Source: Ciona intestinalis
Taxonomy: Eukaryota; Chordata; Ascidiacea; Phlebobranchia; Cionidae
Assembly (NCBI RefSeq): GCF_000224145.3
Contig: NC_020169.2
Location: 770,032 to 834,031, forward strand
Direction: 5' to 3'
Length of the DNA stretch: 64,000 nucleotides
The notes under the pieces were generated by a model. That model was given only the letters and a program-made list of their open reading frames with translations, did no database searches and was not told the DNA's origin. The position numbers and the translations under genes were made by a program. Of the stretch, positions 37,478 through 61,056 are shown piece by piece (position 1 is the stretch's first letter; every line of letters begins with the position of its first letter).

Positions 37478-40295
37478 GCAATAGGCCAACACCACCTCTA
37501 CGATTAATCCGAACCAATAATAAACGTTAAATAAACATTTGCAAAAAGATTTGTTGTTTTTCATAAAGAAGAATGTAAAGCTGCTACAGATGCTATATTT
37601 GAGTTACACATGATAGTACAATGGCGGAAGATGGGACTTTTAAGCACATATTGCCAAATATTTCCAAAATCAAAATAGATGACGATTTTTGGGTAATACC
37701 ACGAATTAGTACTATCATTCCTTTATGAATTGACAACAATTTAATAAAATATAATAAAACACACGAGGATTTTTTTAGCGATCAGCACAACAGGTGAAAT
37801 TTTACAAATTTGAAAACACACAGGATAAGATGGGACAGTTTAAAATCATTGTTAATTTTGATTATTAAGTGTATTTATAAATAGGAATAGACGTATATAA
37901 CACGAAATAATACTGTACGCTTTGAAAATTAAGTCTAAACATTATTTTTCTTGCCCTACTGCTATAATTTTTAAAAGGCCTAAACACACCCCACGTCACT
38001 TTTATTTTTTATGGTAAATTCATAAAGCGACCGTTTTATTGATTCCAAAAATACCTGCTTATTAAAATTGGTCCAGTATAGGCGGAGATATTCGTCCTCA
38101 AACAGTGATCTCTAGCGCTATCTTTTTTTTACTACGAGCTCCGTGATTGTGACGTAGGAACGTACTAGTCACGTGACTGATTCATTCGTAAAAGCGAAAC
38201 CTGCGTTTTTTTTGTGCTTTTTTGAGTTTTTTTGTTCTCTCGTTTTTCGCTGAAAACACTGCCTCTCGCATTTCTGAATGAGAGCGGCCACGCTTCAACA
38301 ATTTTGTGACGTGTTTGTCATGTGGGTAGTACACTTCTCAATTTATTTCGCCACGCAACTTTCAAATCAGTTTTTTGAATTTCACGGTGTTTGAGCTGGA
38401 ATATCTTTGGTTATACAGAACCGATTAAAACAAGTAAGGTGTCGTTGGAATTAGAAAAACACACTCTATCGATTAAAGCGAAGTAAATTTGGGGTGTGTT
38501 TAGGCCCTTTAACATGTTACCTATACATTATATTATTGCATAACAATTGGTATTGTTTGAACGGCAATGGGTAATGTTCGAACATTCTAGGACAAATGTT
38601 GTATCCTACAAATGTATATGAACTTGTAATAACAGAAAATTGATAATAACTATTAATAAAGTTTTTATTTTTGCTACAAATTGGATATTACTACTCTGTT
38701 TTGGCACAAGCCACTTCTCATAAATTATCACCAAGTGAAAATCATGCTTATATCTGCCTATTTTCTTCATGCTTAAATCAAACTGTACGAAATATTCAAG
38801 GTTGTTTTATGAAGCTATGAAACTAGTTTAATCGTTCGCACACGCAAACTAAAAAAAATTATCGGCTTTACTATGATTTTGCGAGCATTAAAAAATAGCA
38901 CCTTATTATTTCGCATTTTTTTACCTGTTTAAAATCTACTGTTAAAAAAAAATTAAAAATTCTAAAAAAAAAAAAAATTAAAAATTCTAAAATAAAAAAA
39001 AAACAACAAAGTAAATAATGGTAACTCGTAAGTTACCATTACTTACTTTGTTGGTTTTTTTAAGTTACCATTACTAAGTTACCATTACTTACATGGTAAC
39101 TCGTAAGCTGACACACGGTGTTAAACCCGTGTGATAACGACTGTCGTTTTCCGGCCACGCGGGGATAAAGTAAGTTACCTTCATTCATTCATTCATTCAT
39201 TCATTCATTCATTCAATTAAAACCTGAAAAGCTACAATGTGGGGTAAAATGGGATAATTTGAGGTATGACACAAAATAATATATTTAAAGTTTGAAAATA
39301 TTTGGTAATATGTGCTTTTTTGGGACCTGTCTTACCCCACTCTATACTATAAAACTATACACGGTATTTAGGCCTTTTGTATTCCCAGTTTATTCCCCAT
39401 TGACCCTAAACCATTTGCCTGTGTATACATATTTTATTGTTTATTTTTATAAGACAAAATCTAACGAAATACTTCAGTATATTTTATTATATACGATAGC
39501 CCGGATAACGGATTGATAATTTATACTCGTAAACTACAAAATTATGGCAGTTTTAATATAATTGATCAAGCATTTAAAATGAGCATTTTATCATTATCTG
39601 CTTTTTATGGTTGTTGAACAATTATAGCATTTGTTCAACACCGATTTTAAATACTTTATACCAGTATCCCCTTTGCCGCGCACTTCGTTGGACCGTGAGA
39701 ACACTATCAAATATTAACGTTTGTATTCGTCCATCATAAAATGAAACTAGTAAAGGAGATTTTAAAAAAGTATCATTACGTAGCCCACCCTACTTTCACC
39801 TTTTGGACACTATATTTCTACAACAAAAAATGTTACGTATGTGTCATGTAACCCTAAATTAAGCGTATTTTGCAAACATCATTTATAAATACTACCTTTA
39901 CCAGTTTTTATACAGCAATCTTAAGGGACATTTTTTTGCTGCTTCGTCAGTAGAGGGTTTAAATTGATTAGAACGTTACAGACGTTTCTATTTGAAGAAA
40001 GTTGGAATTCGTCAGGCGGAAATCATTGATGTATTCATTTGGTTGCCTCTTTTAGCTCAGTCATATAAGCATTGTTTTTGGTTAGCGTTTTTTTTCTATT
40101 TTTACCGAATTACAGGTGGTTCAAATTCAACTTTTCGAACAAATTATGGTGTTTAGTAACATAAGACTATAACAAATATTTGTTTTTTAGGCACACTGAC
40201 ATTCAAGAAAAACCGTGCGTATCTTATAGGATACCCCGCGGCAACGGTAAGGTGTCTTGCAAGCGTAGTTTTTATTAGTTGACCAGTTCAAAAAT
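37478..40295. other. intergenic, repeat-rich
   Basis: No gene. 37616-37830 has GGAAGATGGGAC / GATAAGATGGGACAG remnants of the MITE families. 38750-38935 and 39230-39600 resemble the spacer after peptide gene A. 38935-39002 is a poly(A)-rich tandem (TTAAAAATTCTA). 39005-39110 has inverted and tandem copies of AAGTTACCATTACT. 39090-39180 is a SINE 3' end (CGTAAGCTGAC..CACGCGGGGATAAAG). The last 300 bases are the ABC transporter 5' region. Confidence 0.55.
39181..39215. repeat. (CATT)n tail of a SINE
   Basis: About 35 bases of CATT repeats directly after a SINE 3' end; a short form occurs at 44090-44100. Confidence 0.85.
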
Positions 40296-50761
<10,466 letters not shown>

Positions 50762-50966
50762 AATGTTCTTCTCAATATGACATAATATTGTATTGTTTAA
50801 ATATATCAAACTCAATTTCAACCATATTGTGTACAAACAAGCAGGTATTCTTTATTCAGTGTGCCACTTCTTACCCTGCATAACATTGCATATATTACAC
50901 ATATTTTGCATAACATCAAATATTTGTCTTTTGTTTGCAACTGGCGATTCAGGAAAAGTTTATACA

Positions 50967-51512
50967 ACAGCCATTTATTTGTTTATTTTGATTTGGGTCT
51001 TGTGACTAGCTCTGAATCTCTAAGGATATATAATGAGACCCAAAGTTCATATATGAACATGCGAGACCGGCATATGGAAGATCCTGCAATTTAGCCGGGT
51101 AAATCAGAATGCAGCCATTTTTTTTATAAAATTGACAAGCCCAGAGGCCTCGTACTATTTATAACAACGCATATTCCAGTGTCAGGCCAACGCTTAGAGC
51201 TGGGCCACCCAACGTCGGGCGACCCAGCTACTTAGAAATCTTTTTTTCTGTTTTAAACTTTGTTTGGCATCACTGCTGACGTGACGTCATTTTTTTGCCG
51301 TCGTCACAATTCTTCAATTATCCCATGTCTTCGAAAATGATTCTTGGGTTGGAGGTTGTTTTTGAACGTTTTTTGTTTGTTTATCCCCGTTATTGATCAT
51401 GAACACGGGGAATATTTAGATGCATTTACTCTTTACGATTTGGTGTTTCTTTAACATTTAAAGAGAGAATATTTACGTACCTTTTAAAAGTAGGTAAAGT
51501 AGCATCATAAGT
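50967..51512. repeat. direct duplicate of 51668-52209 (likely second haplotype)
   Basis: From ACAGCCATTTATTTG to AGTAGCATCATAAGT the two segments are nearly identical, with a few single-base and short length differences. They lie either side of an exactly 50-N gap. Confidence 0.85.
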
Positions 51513-51617
51513 ACCAGGTGATCCTAGAATACAGATATTCTAGCGGCCATTTTCGATACCTTCTACTGGTGCCACCAACCTAAAATTTGGACACTGTACT
51601 AACTAGACCCCAGCGTA
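51513..51617 (+). mobile_element. left terminus of the long-TIR transposon, cut by gap
   Basis: ACCAGGTGATCCTAGAATAC then CTAGACCCCAGCG, the same terminus as 2382 and 52239 with one base missing. It stops at the 50-N gap. Confidence 0.75.
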
Positions 51618-51667
51618 NNNNNNNNNNNNNNNNNNNNNNNNNNNNNNNNNNNNNNNNNNNNNNNNNN
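51618..51667. other. assembly gap, 50 N
   Basis: Exactly 50 N, a default-looking size, between two copies of the same sequence. Confidence 0.98.
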
Positions 51668-52209
51668 ACAGCCATTTATTTGTTTATTTTGATTTGGGTC
51701 TTGTGACTAGCTCTGAATCTCTAAGGATATATAATGAGACCCAAAGTTCATATATGAACATGCGAGACCGGCATATGGAAGATCCTGCAATTTAGCCGGG
51801 TAAATCAGAATGCAGCCATTTTTTTTATAAAATTGACAAGCCCAGAGGCCTCGTACTATTTATAACAACGCATATTCCAGTGTCAGGCCAACGCTTAGAG
51901 CTGGGCCACCCAACGTCGGGCGACCCAGCTACTTAGAAATCTTTTTTTCTGTTTTAAACTTCGTTTGGCATCACTGCTGCCGTGACGTCATTTTTTTGCC
52001 GTCGTCACAATTCTTCAATTATCCCATGTCTTCGAAAATGATTCTTGGAGGTTGTTTTTGAACGATTTTTATTTGTTTATCCCCGTTATTGATCATGAAC
52101 ACGGGGAATATTTAGATGCATTTACTCTTTACGATTTGGTGTTTCTTTAACATTTTAAAGAGAGAATATTTACGTACCTTTTAAAAGTTGGTAAAGTAGC
52201 ATCATAAGT
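51668..52209. repeat. direct duplicate of 50967-51512
   Basis: See the partner entry. This copy continues into TCATAACTAGTCAACACTTT and the target duplication of the complete transposon. No coding sequence is evident in either copy. Confidence 0.85.
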
Positions 52210-52238
52210 TCATAACTAGTCAACACTTTGATCTACAG

Positions 52239-53537
52239 ACCAAGGTGATCCTAGAATACAGATATTCTAGCGGCCATTTTCGATACCTTCTACTGGTACC
52301 ACTAACCTAAAATTTTGACACTGTACTAACTAGACCCCAGCGGTACCGATTCCAAAATGAAAAATTTAAAATTCGAAAAAATATTAATTATGAATATTAA
52401 TATTCGTCATAAAAACATATTTATAGAATTTTCTCCCGATCCAGCTTCGAATATGTTGTAGCGCTAAGTGATACCTAAAGTATGAAACATTATTTTCTTT
52501 AAAAAAGTGCGGGGATAGATGTTAAATATAAAAAAGTATGATCATAACTTGAATCATATAAATATTATATTTTTGATTTTTTTTGCGAAAATATAACTTT
52601 TGCATACATCTATGTAGGTCACTAGCATGTTATCCCCATCGAAAAAAAAAATAATTTCAACTTTTTTTTATAACTGAATATTAATATTCGTCATAAAAAC
52701 ATATTTATAGAATTTTCTACCAATCCAGCTTCGAATATGTTATAGCCCTNNNNNNNNNNNNNNNNNNNNNNNNNNNNNNNNNNNNNNNNNNNNNNNNNNN
52801 NNNNNNNNNNNNNNNNNNNNNNNNNNNNNNNNNNNNNNNNNNNNNNNNNNNNNNNNNNNNNNNNNNNNNNNNNNACATAGATGTATGCGTAAGTATATTT
52901 TCGTCGAAATGTTTTAAAATTTAATACTTGTATAATTCGGGTTATGACCCTCATACTTGTTTGTATTCTGAACCCTTCCCCGCACTTTTTTGAAGAAAAT
53001 GATGTTTTATTTTTTAGGTATTACGTAGGGCTATAACATATTCGAAGCTGGATCGGGAGAAAATTCTATAAATATGTTTTTATGACGAATATTAATATTC
53101 AGTTATAAAAAAAAGTTGAAATTAATTTTTTTTTCGATGGGGATAACATGCTAGTGACCTACATAGATGTATGCAAAAGTTATATTTTCGCAAAAAAAAT
53201 CAAAAATATAATATTTATATGATTCAAGTTATGATCATACTTTTTTATATTTAACATCTATCCCCGCACTTTTTTAAAGAACATAATATTTCATATTTTA
53301 GGTATCACTTAGCGCTATAACATATTCGAAGCTGGATCGGGAGAAAATTTTATAAATATGTTTTTATGACGAATATTAATGTTCATAATTAATATTTTTT
53401 CGAATTTTAAATTTTTCATTTTAGAATCGGTACCGCTGGGGTCTAGTTAGTACAGTGTCAAAATTTTAGGTTAGTGGTACCAGTAGAAGGTATCGAAAAT
53501 GGCCGCTAGAATATCTGTATTCTAGGATCACCTTGGT
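52239..53537. mobile_element. complete long-TIR DNA transposon (Mutator-like?) with 9-bp target duplication
   Basis: Left end ACCAAGGTGATCCTAGAATA, right end TATTCTAGGATCACCTTGGT. It is flanked by GATCTACAG on both sides (52230-52238; 53538-53546). The two arms, about 510 bp or more and 660 bp, are reverse complements and contain the 285-bp unit with TGAATATTAATATTCGTCA. A 125-N gap (52750-52874) sits at the centre, as expected for a palindrome that resists assembly. No transposase is visible. A 9-bp duplication with very long inverted repeats fits Mutator-like elements best; the class call is inferred from these structural traits. Confidence 0.85.
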
Positions 53538-53597
53538 GATCTACAGGCATAAGTGCATTATAGGTAGCTGCAACGTAACTGATATTACTTCTAAAAG

Positions 53598-56500
53598 ATG
53601 TTGGATTTTTTTTCAATCTTTTCTAAAGGTGGAATAGTATTATGGTGTTACACCTTTCAAGGTGTAAAAGCAAGCTTCACAGAACCAATCAATGCTTTAA
53701 TAAAGACCGTATTGCTACAGGTATGCTATTTTGTCCCAACATGTTTTACATAGTTTCAAGCGTTCTATATTTGTGGTCGTACTTAGTTGCTTTATTTCGA
53801 TTTCCTGATAATTCTTGTTGTTTTGATATATTATGTTCTGCATATTCACAAACAAAAGGTATACTATTATCTCCTTTAGGAAAGAGGTGGTACGTCCCAC
53901 TTCACACATGGTGCGCTACAAATGCAATACAAACTGGATAATGAGTTTGAATTAATATTTGTGGTAAGTTTCACACTGTATGATTAGGATATGTTCTTCT
54001 CTAATTTAATTATTTTAACAATGTTCAGATATTGGGCTTTCTGATTATTTAATTTGTATCATTCGATTCATTACAGGCAATTTTAATTTCGTTTAAAGCT
54101 ACTATTAGACTATGGTAGTATAAACTAACATTGAAGGTTTAAACATTTAAATGTTATTTTTAAATTTAAATGGTATTTAATTTAAATGATGGTTTAAAAA
54201 TTTAAATCCGATAAAGTATATACCACAAAGTAAAAACATGTACTTTTTCTAGGTTGGTTACCAGAAAGTGTTGACTTTGTTGTACGTAGATAAACTGATT
54301 ACTGACGTACACAGAGATTTTCGTGATAGATATCGTCAAAAACTTTTGGATGGATCTCTCTCATGGATTACTCTTAATTTTAGCTATGATAATCAATTCA
54401 GTATACTAAGAAGGTAGTGTTGTTATTTTGTAGTTTTTGTTTTTTTAAGGTTACAGACATTGAAGTTATAATAATATATAAAATAATTATATGGATACAG
54501 CCCTTAACCGATTCATCTAAATCGGAAGTAATGCTAATATGTATATTAAGTAGGTTTATTGTCCCATATTATAACATACCAGTAATACAGCAAATCAGGA
54601 ATACTTGCTTATTTTCTTATCATTTTCAGTGTCTGTAAATTTAGGCAATTAACACTATTATAACTTTGATTTTATTTATACAGCAATGCTGAGGTAAAGG
54701 AATCAAAAAAAGTGACAACCATGAGAACTTTTGACAAATCAGAAAAATCAAAGAAAACCATCAAGTCGATGACCATTGATAAGAATAAGGATGCAAAGGA
54801 TGCAGAAATAAAAAAGAAAACAAACAGTCCAAAACCGGAAAAAGGTGTAAAATTTTTGAAAATATATAAACTGTTTTTTTTTTTCTCTTGATCAATAAAG
54901 TAATAATAATAATGTAATATGCTGTTTGTTTAAAACATTTTATTTGTTCTTATTGACAATAAGGTTGATTTTTATGGAAAATTTGTAAATGCCAAATACA
55001 TGTTATATTTATACTTTAACTTATAGTTTGTGTTTAATATTTATGTTTGCAATTATTTGTTTCAGTTGTAAAAGCAAACGTTGAAGCACCAGCAGTTCAA
55101 CCAAGTGTTCCACAGCCAAACAACACATTAGATCCTGATGTAATTGCTCGCAACAGAGAAGCATTAGCTAAACGTGCAGCTGCATCAAAAGCAAAGGGGT
55201 AAGCTGCCAAATCCTGATGTACCGCATTCTTACATACTTGGCAAGCAGGAACAAGTGATATGATTTCTCAACTTGCCCCGTCGCAAAAAAATCAGATTAG
55301 AATCACGAATATAATGATAGCTAAAGAAACACTAATGCAGTACAATATACAGTATTTTAATTTAACACACTTAACAATTATTACTTTAAATAGAAGTGGT
55401 AGAAAATTTGACCACTTCAGTTGTGTGATATATTTTACCAGGATAGTTATTCAACACCAGCGGTTCCCAAACAGGGGTCCGTACAGGGTACAGCAGTTTC
55501 TGAAGGCCCACAATAAAGCGATGATTGTAATCCAAAACCAAACATGTTAATTGTAGCAAAACAAGTGCACCCTTCCCATTAAATAGCCTACCGTATTTGA
55601 TAGCTTTTGCTTTTCCTTTCAATGGTGTGATTGCATTTTTCATATAGCATTCTTTGATTTTTAGAGGGCTGCGTAATATCAAAATAATTCAAAGGCTCCA
55701 CCAGTCAAGTTTTTAGAAAAAGTTTCGGAACTGCTGTTCTACACCATGTTTTTATATGAAATTTATATGTTATCATAGAATAAGCAATACTTTCAAATGT
55801 TTCAACTTTTATCCAGTAAAAAAGCTGCTCCAAAGAAAACTGGAAAATCTGCACGAGTTTGGCAGAATGGTGGAAATGCTAAAGATGCAGAATCTCTTGA
55901 TAGAAGTGGGAATACTAATAAAGATGCTCTAACTAATGGTCACAGTCATGATGATAATGTAACAGCTGAACAGGTAATGTTAGTTTAACAAATTTGATAA
56001 TTGCAGATTTTACTTGTATTTATATATATATATATATCATTATCAATATATGTATATACTATGTTTTGTGCAGAAAAATTGGGTAAACACATCGAGCAAA
56101 ATCCAAGATTTGGAAATTGATGAAGAAGAAATATTGGAGGACGAGGAAGAATATGAGGATGAAGATGTGGAGGAAGACGTGGAAGAACAAGCTAATACAA
56201 AGTAAGTGAATATTTAATGTATCAAATACATGTGTGGATGATCATGTATGTAGTATGTACAGGGGTGGTAAGTTCTGGCCCCTTGCATTTTATCCTTTAC
56301 ACCAAAGTAAAGCACTTGGTAAATTTTGTGTCATTTATATAAACCTAACAGTGTTGGAAGACTTTTGAGGGGCTAGCTTGCACCACTGCCTATCTCAACT
56401 TTTATTCTCGTGGTCCACTTATATTTTCTAAATGATTCCAAAGTCCACAATTGGAAAATGAAAACAGCCTTTTCAATAGTTATTGTAGGTTAAGAGTGAT

Positions 56501-59500
56501 GCAGTATTTAATTTGCATCAAATTTTCCCTGTCAATTGGAATTCTTGTTTTTCTGTGTTGAATTGTGCAGCACATATATCTGATTTAAATTCTGTTGTTA
56601 TAAAAACCAATATGTCTGCTGGGGAATATATCTGCTTTTTCTAATTAGAAGCAAGAGTGACAGCAACATATGCTTAACTGCTGCAGGAAATCATCAGGAG
56701 GGATTTTCAGCATGTTTCGTGGTCTCGTTGGTTCTAAAGCTCTAACCAAGGAAGCTTTGCAGCCGGTGCTTAATTCTATGAGAGATCATCTTATTGGTAA
56801 TTACAATTAGAAAAACTTATTCCTATTTGACAAACACAACAACTCAAAAGTTTTGCCATATGGTTAGGAAAGTTACAACATTTTAATGAGGTGTAACTGT
56901 TAAGTTGCTAAGTTATGGAACAATTAACTAATGGTCCAATACTAAACATTCATTATAGAAAACAGGTGTTTTTATGAACCAGTATTGAAAGTTTATAGGT
57001 AAAATTCCTTTTATTCTATAAATTAACTTCTAAATTTTAAAAATGCCCAAAAATGCCAGTGGAACTATTAACACAATATTAATAGTTAAACCTACACTTT
57101 TGTCGATAAATATTGCCAGTATTTGTTTAACCTTTTTAAAAGTAAGTGTTCGCAGTGGCCACGATGCATATAATGATTTATGAATAAGCACATACAAATA
57201 ATATAATGCTTTACAAATTAATGGTCGCGAGTATTACTACACAACATTTTGTTTCATCCTGCTTTTCATAGTTGTGTATAGGAAGTAATTAACAATCATA
57301 ATCTTTCCAGGCAAAAATGTGGCAGCTGATATTGCAGAGAAAATGTGTGATTCTGTTGCCAATAAACTTGAGGGGAAAATGGTTGGAACTTTCAGTAGTA
57401 AGTATTTCTTGCTTAGGTGTTTTACTAGGTGTTAACTGAGTAATTGGCATAATGTATAATGTTAGTAACAGTGTGTTTATATAAACAAGGTACTTTGTAA
57501 TCCTATTTGATTTTACAAGTTATACCTAACTACATTAGCTGTAGAGACCGCTTTTCCCTATTTCACCAACCTAGCTTCATGTTGAAAACAAAATATAATT
57601 TAAAATATCTCAATATTGCAATTTCGCATAGTGTGGCTTGAGCATACAGATCCCACTTAGTTCAATGTTGTTTTAAATTTATCTTTTATTTATCAGCCAT
57701 TGCTTCCACTGTTAAACAAAGTCTAAACGATTCACTTGTGTTGATCCTCACACCAAAGCGCCGTGTTGATATCCTTCGTGATGTGTTGGAGGCTCAACGT
57801 GCTGGCAAACCATACGTGATAACTTTCTGTGGTGTCAATGGTGTTGGGAAGTCCACCAACCTTGCTAAAGTAAGTTCAACATAAACGGTATACCTTAAAA
57901 CTCCATTTTGATAAGTGGTTTAGCTGTAGAGACATCATATCATACCATAGAACCTCGGTTGTCCCGGTTTACTGCAATACCCCACTGTACAGACTTATTA
58001 CATTGTGTAGTTTTATATTAAATAGTAATTGCAAAGCACTGAAGTAGGCCTTAACCATTGGGTTCCTACAGTCTTTACATACCCGTAAGGCAGGCATGCA
58101 GTTACATAAAAACAGTATGTATACAGTATACCTGATTACCTGTTTTAACTTTTTTCAATTCCATTAAGATTTGTTTCTGGTTAATGGAGAATGGCTTTCG
58201 TGTGATGATAGCAGCTTGTGACACGTTTCGTGCTGGAGCAGTTGAACAACTGCGAACCCACAAGACGCGTCTCCATACACTTCACCCACCATCCATGCAT
58301 GGGGGTAGGGATGGTGTGAACTTGTTTGAGAAAGGATATGGTAAAGATGCTGCAGGAATCGCTATGCAAGCCATTAATGCAGGTAATGTACATTTCTTGG
58401 CGGTGTTTTCAGCAATTTATAATCAAGAAAGCCAGAAGTAAACTATAATTTCCATATTGGTGCAATGTCACTTGTCAGGACTCAATCATACTTACAACAC
58501 CACAAGCCATTAAAATTTATAATTAAACGTTCTACGTAAAGTTAGCTTAATTTGTGTTAAATTGAAATGGTGGTCTTACAATGCACTTTATTAAACAAAT
58601 AGAAGAAAAACTTCCAAGCGTTGTGTCTTACTATAATCAGAAATACAGTAAAAATACTGTTTTTTAATTAGAATTATGCTAAAAGTTCAAAGCTGACAAT
58701 TTCTAACCCACACACCATAACCATTAACCCCTTGACCATATTTACTAATGCTAACCCTTAAGATGGTCACAACAACAGAAATTACCATCATATTCCATTT
58801 TTTCCATGTTCTCACTCCTACAGCCCGTGAACAGCGTTATGACGTTGTATTGGTTGACACAGCTGGTCGTATGCAGGACAATGAACCTCTTATGAGGTCA
58901 CTAGCAAAGCTCATCACTGTTAATTCACCCGATCTGGTATTGTTTGTTGGTAAGTCTTAGTGTATGTTATTGTGTGTTGTTGCATATTTGATGTATCATT
59001 GCTTGTTTAAATTGCATTACGTGTTATCAGTTTAATATATATAAACAAATATACTGTATAAGATATATATAATATACAGCATCTGCTCATTCTCCTGTAT
59101 ATATTTTATATATTTGTCTTTTATTTAGCTAAAACCAATGGACAAAGTATGCTCATTGCTGTAAATACAATTATAAGTGTAAACTACTAAACTAGTCTGC
59201 AGAAGTACATAACCTGGATGTACAGTACAGTATACAAGTTATGAATCTGTTATAATATTACAAAATTTGATTTTTATTATTATTTTATCATTATATTTTA
59301 TCGCTTTTTACATTTTGCATTTATTCAGTTATGTAAATCAGCTACACTAAAGTGAAAGTCACCATTTTTAACACAATGAATATATTTCTGCGTAACTTGA
59401 ATATAAAAATATAATTTTCTTCTTCCACAGGCGAGGCATTAGTTGGTAACGAGGCTGTTGATCAACTTGTTAAGTTCAACCAAGCCTTAGCTGATTATTC

Positions 59501-60302
59501 AAACGCTGAGAACCCACGAAGCATTGATGGTATCGTGCTTACTAAGTTTGACACCATTGATGATAAAGTGAGTGTTTTAATATGTCTTGTTTATCATTAA
59601 TATTCTGTATTTGTGTAAACCTCAGGTTTCATGGCATATTTAGCTACAGGACTTCACCCACATAGATTATAATAGAATCCTCACATAAAGGCTTTTATAT
59701 CATAAAGGCTTTCATATCATAAAGGCTTTTATATAGAGGCTTTAGAGGCTTTCAACCTTAATTTTTATAACACGACTGTCGTATTTTATAAACCTTTAAC
59801 TCAAAAGTCACTTTGGGATACAAGTTGCATTTATACAGAAAAATAAATACATTTAAATTTGCATACTTGTTACAAGCGGGCACAGATGTTCAAGTCACAA
59901 CATACAGTAGGGTGGGGAAGATAGGACACATTTTAACAAATTTCTCGTCCCATTTAGTAGTAAACAAAGAGCATTTAAAGAATTATAAAACCGTATCCTT
60001 GCGGCTGCCATAGACTGTTGTTAATTGTTTCAAACCCGATCAGGATATTTGGATAATTTGTACTAAAGGTGTCCCGTCTTCCCCCACCCTACTATATGAA
60101 GTTGGCATGTTATAACACTGAGTTGACACTCCATGTTATATAGAGGCAAGTAAGTAATTAATTTTATTGGTTCTAGGTTGGAGCAGCAATTTCAATGACA
60201 TATACAACTGGTCAACCAATCGTATTCGTCGGTACAGGGCAGTCTTATCCGGATCTCCGTCGTTTGAACGCCAAAGCTGTCGTCCATGCACTACTTAAGT
60301 AA
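53598..60302 (+). CDS. SRPRA: signal recognition particle receptor subunit alpha, complete
   Basis: Fourteen in-phase exons: 53598-53720, 53880-53963, 54253-54413, 54684-54844, 55066-55198, 55817-55973, 56074-56201, 56687-56796, 57311-57397, 57697-57869, 58169-58382, 58824-58949, 59431-59567, 60177-60302 (639 residues; human 638). The N-terminal SRX longin domain ([26 protein letters not shown]) binds SRPRB at the ER membrane. A Lys-rich then acidic linker follows, with the conserved ARVWQNGG patch. The NG domain has the SRP-type GTPase motifs: G1 GVNGVGKS (427-434), DTFRAGA, G3 DTAGRMQD, G4 TKFD, closing GTGQSYPDL. It docks SRP-ribosome complexes on the translocon through reciprocal GTP hydrolysis with SRP54. 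A two-residue insertion (YT in WCYTFQGV) compared with human lies within a perfect short palindrome in exon 1. Confidence 0.97.
59680..59755. repeat. short tandem repeat in SRPRA intron 13
   Basis: ATAAAGGCTTTTATATC and variants, three to four imperfect units of about 18 bp. Confidence 0.75.
59907..60094. mobile_element. MITE, GGGTGGGGAAGATGGGACAC family, SRPRA intron 13
   Basis: CAGTAGGGTGGGGAAGATAG to CCCGTCTTCCCCCACCCTAC with a typical interior and TA-rich flanks. Confidence 0.9.
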
Positions 60303-60838
60303 CTATGCAAGGTTATAGTTGTTTACATGTATATATACCACATAATCTCTGTAATTCGGTTAATGGTTTTAAATCCAGGTGTGTTAAAATGATACATTAT
60401 TTCAATCAGTTGTAGATACATTACAAAATGAAAAACTGCCTAGCTGGATCTATATATCTAAATTAACTAAAAAATAGAAATATGGACAAACTATTATTAC
60501 ATTACAATGTAAAATTGTGACAAAATCTATGACATCTTTGTTTATCAGAGTTTCAAGTACTAGTCTGCTACCTACCTCATTGTGTAGCAGAAGCTTTATA
60601 AATAGCAATGTACATTTTTACCTTGCTGACTGACCCCATGTGAGCTTTTCAAATGTACAAGTGTTCAATCAGTTTGTTGCAAAATTGGAAATCTTTGTTG
60701 TTCATGTTTTCAAGTTGCAGTTGTGCAATATTTTTATCCGCTAGCGGCGTGTTTGTTCCATTTGTTTTTGCCTACCGGTGTGTCCGGTGACGTATCGTGT
60801 AAAGATTCTCGGTGAAATGTGTTTTTCATTTGTGGGAG

Positions 60839-60844
60839 AATAAA
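60839..60844 (+). terminator. polyadenylation signal AATAAA for SRPRA
   Basis: AATAAA 537 bases after the SRPRA stop, before the convergent actin-related gene ends at 61057. It is a plausible but unproven signal. Confidence 0.5.
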
Positions 60845-61056
60845 GTTAATATCTTGCATACGTTGTTTATTCTGGCATTATGACCACGTTGCGAGATACA
60901 TTTGCTCATAATCATGAATTAAAAATTATAAATCGAGCAGTTTTAAATTAAAAACTTGTAGCGTATTATAAAAACAGTGTGACAATTTAAAAATTTTAAT
61001 AACAAAGCATGATTTTTTTTAATAACAAAGCGATGATTCCGGTTATAAATATATAA

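Noticed and set aside
39005-39215. CRISPR-like array suggested by repeated GTAACTCGTAAG / AAGTTACCATTACT and CATT units
   Set aside because: Repeats have no regular spacers; this is a SINE end with a tetranucleotide tail.
55260-55682. Pair of opposing open frames in SRPRA intron 5
   Set aside because: No recognisable protein and no splice sites; intron sequence.
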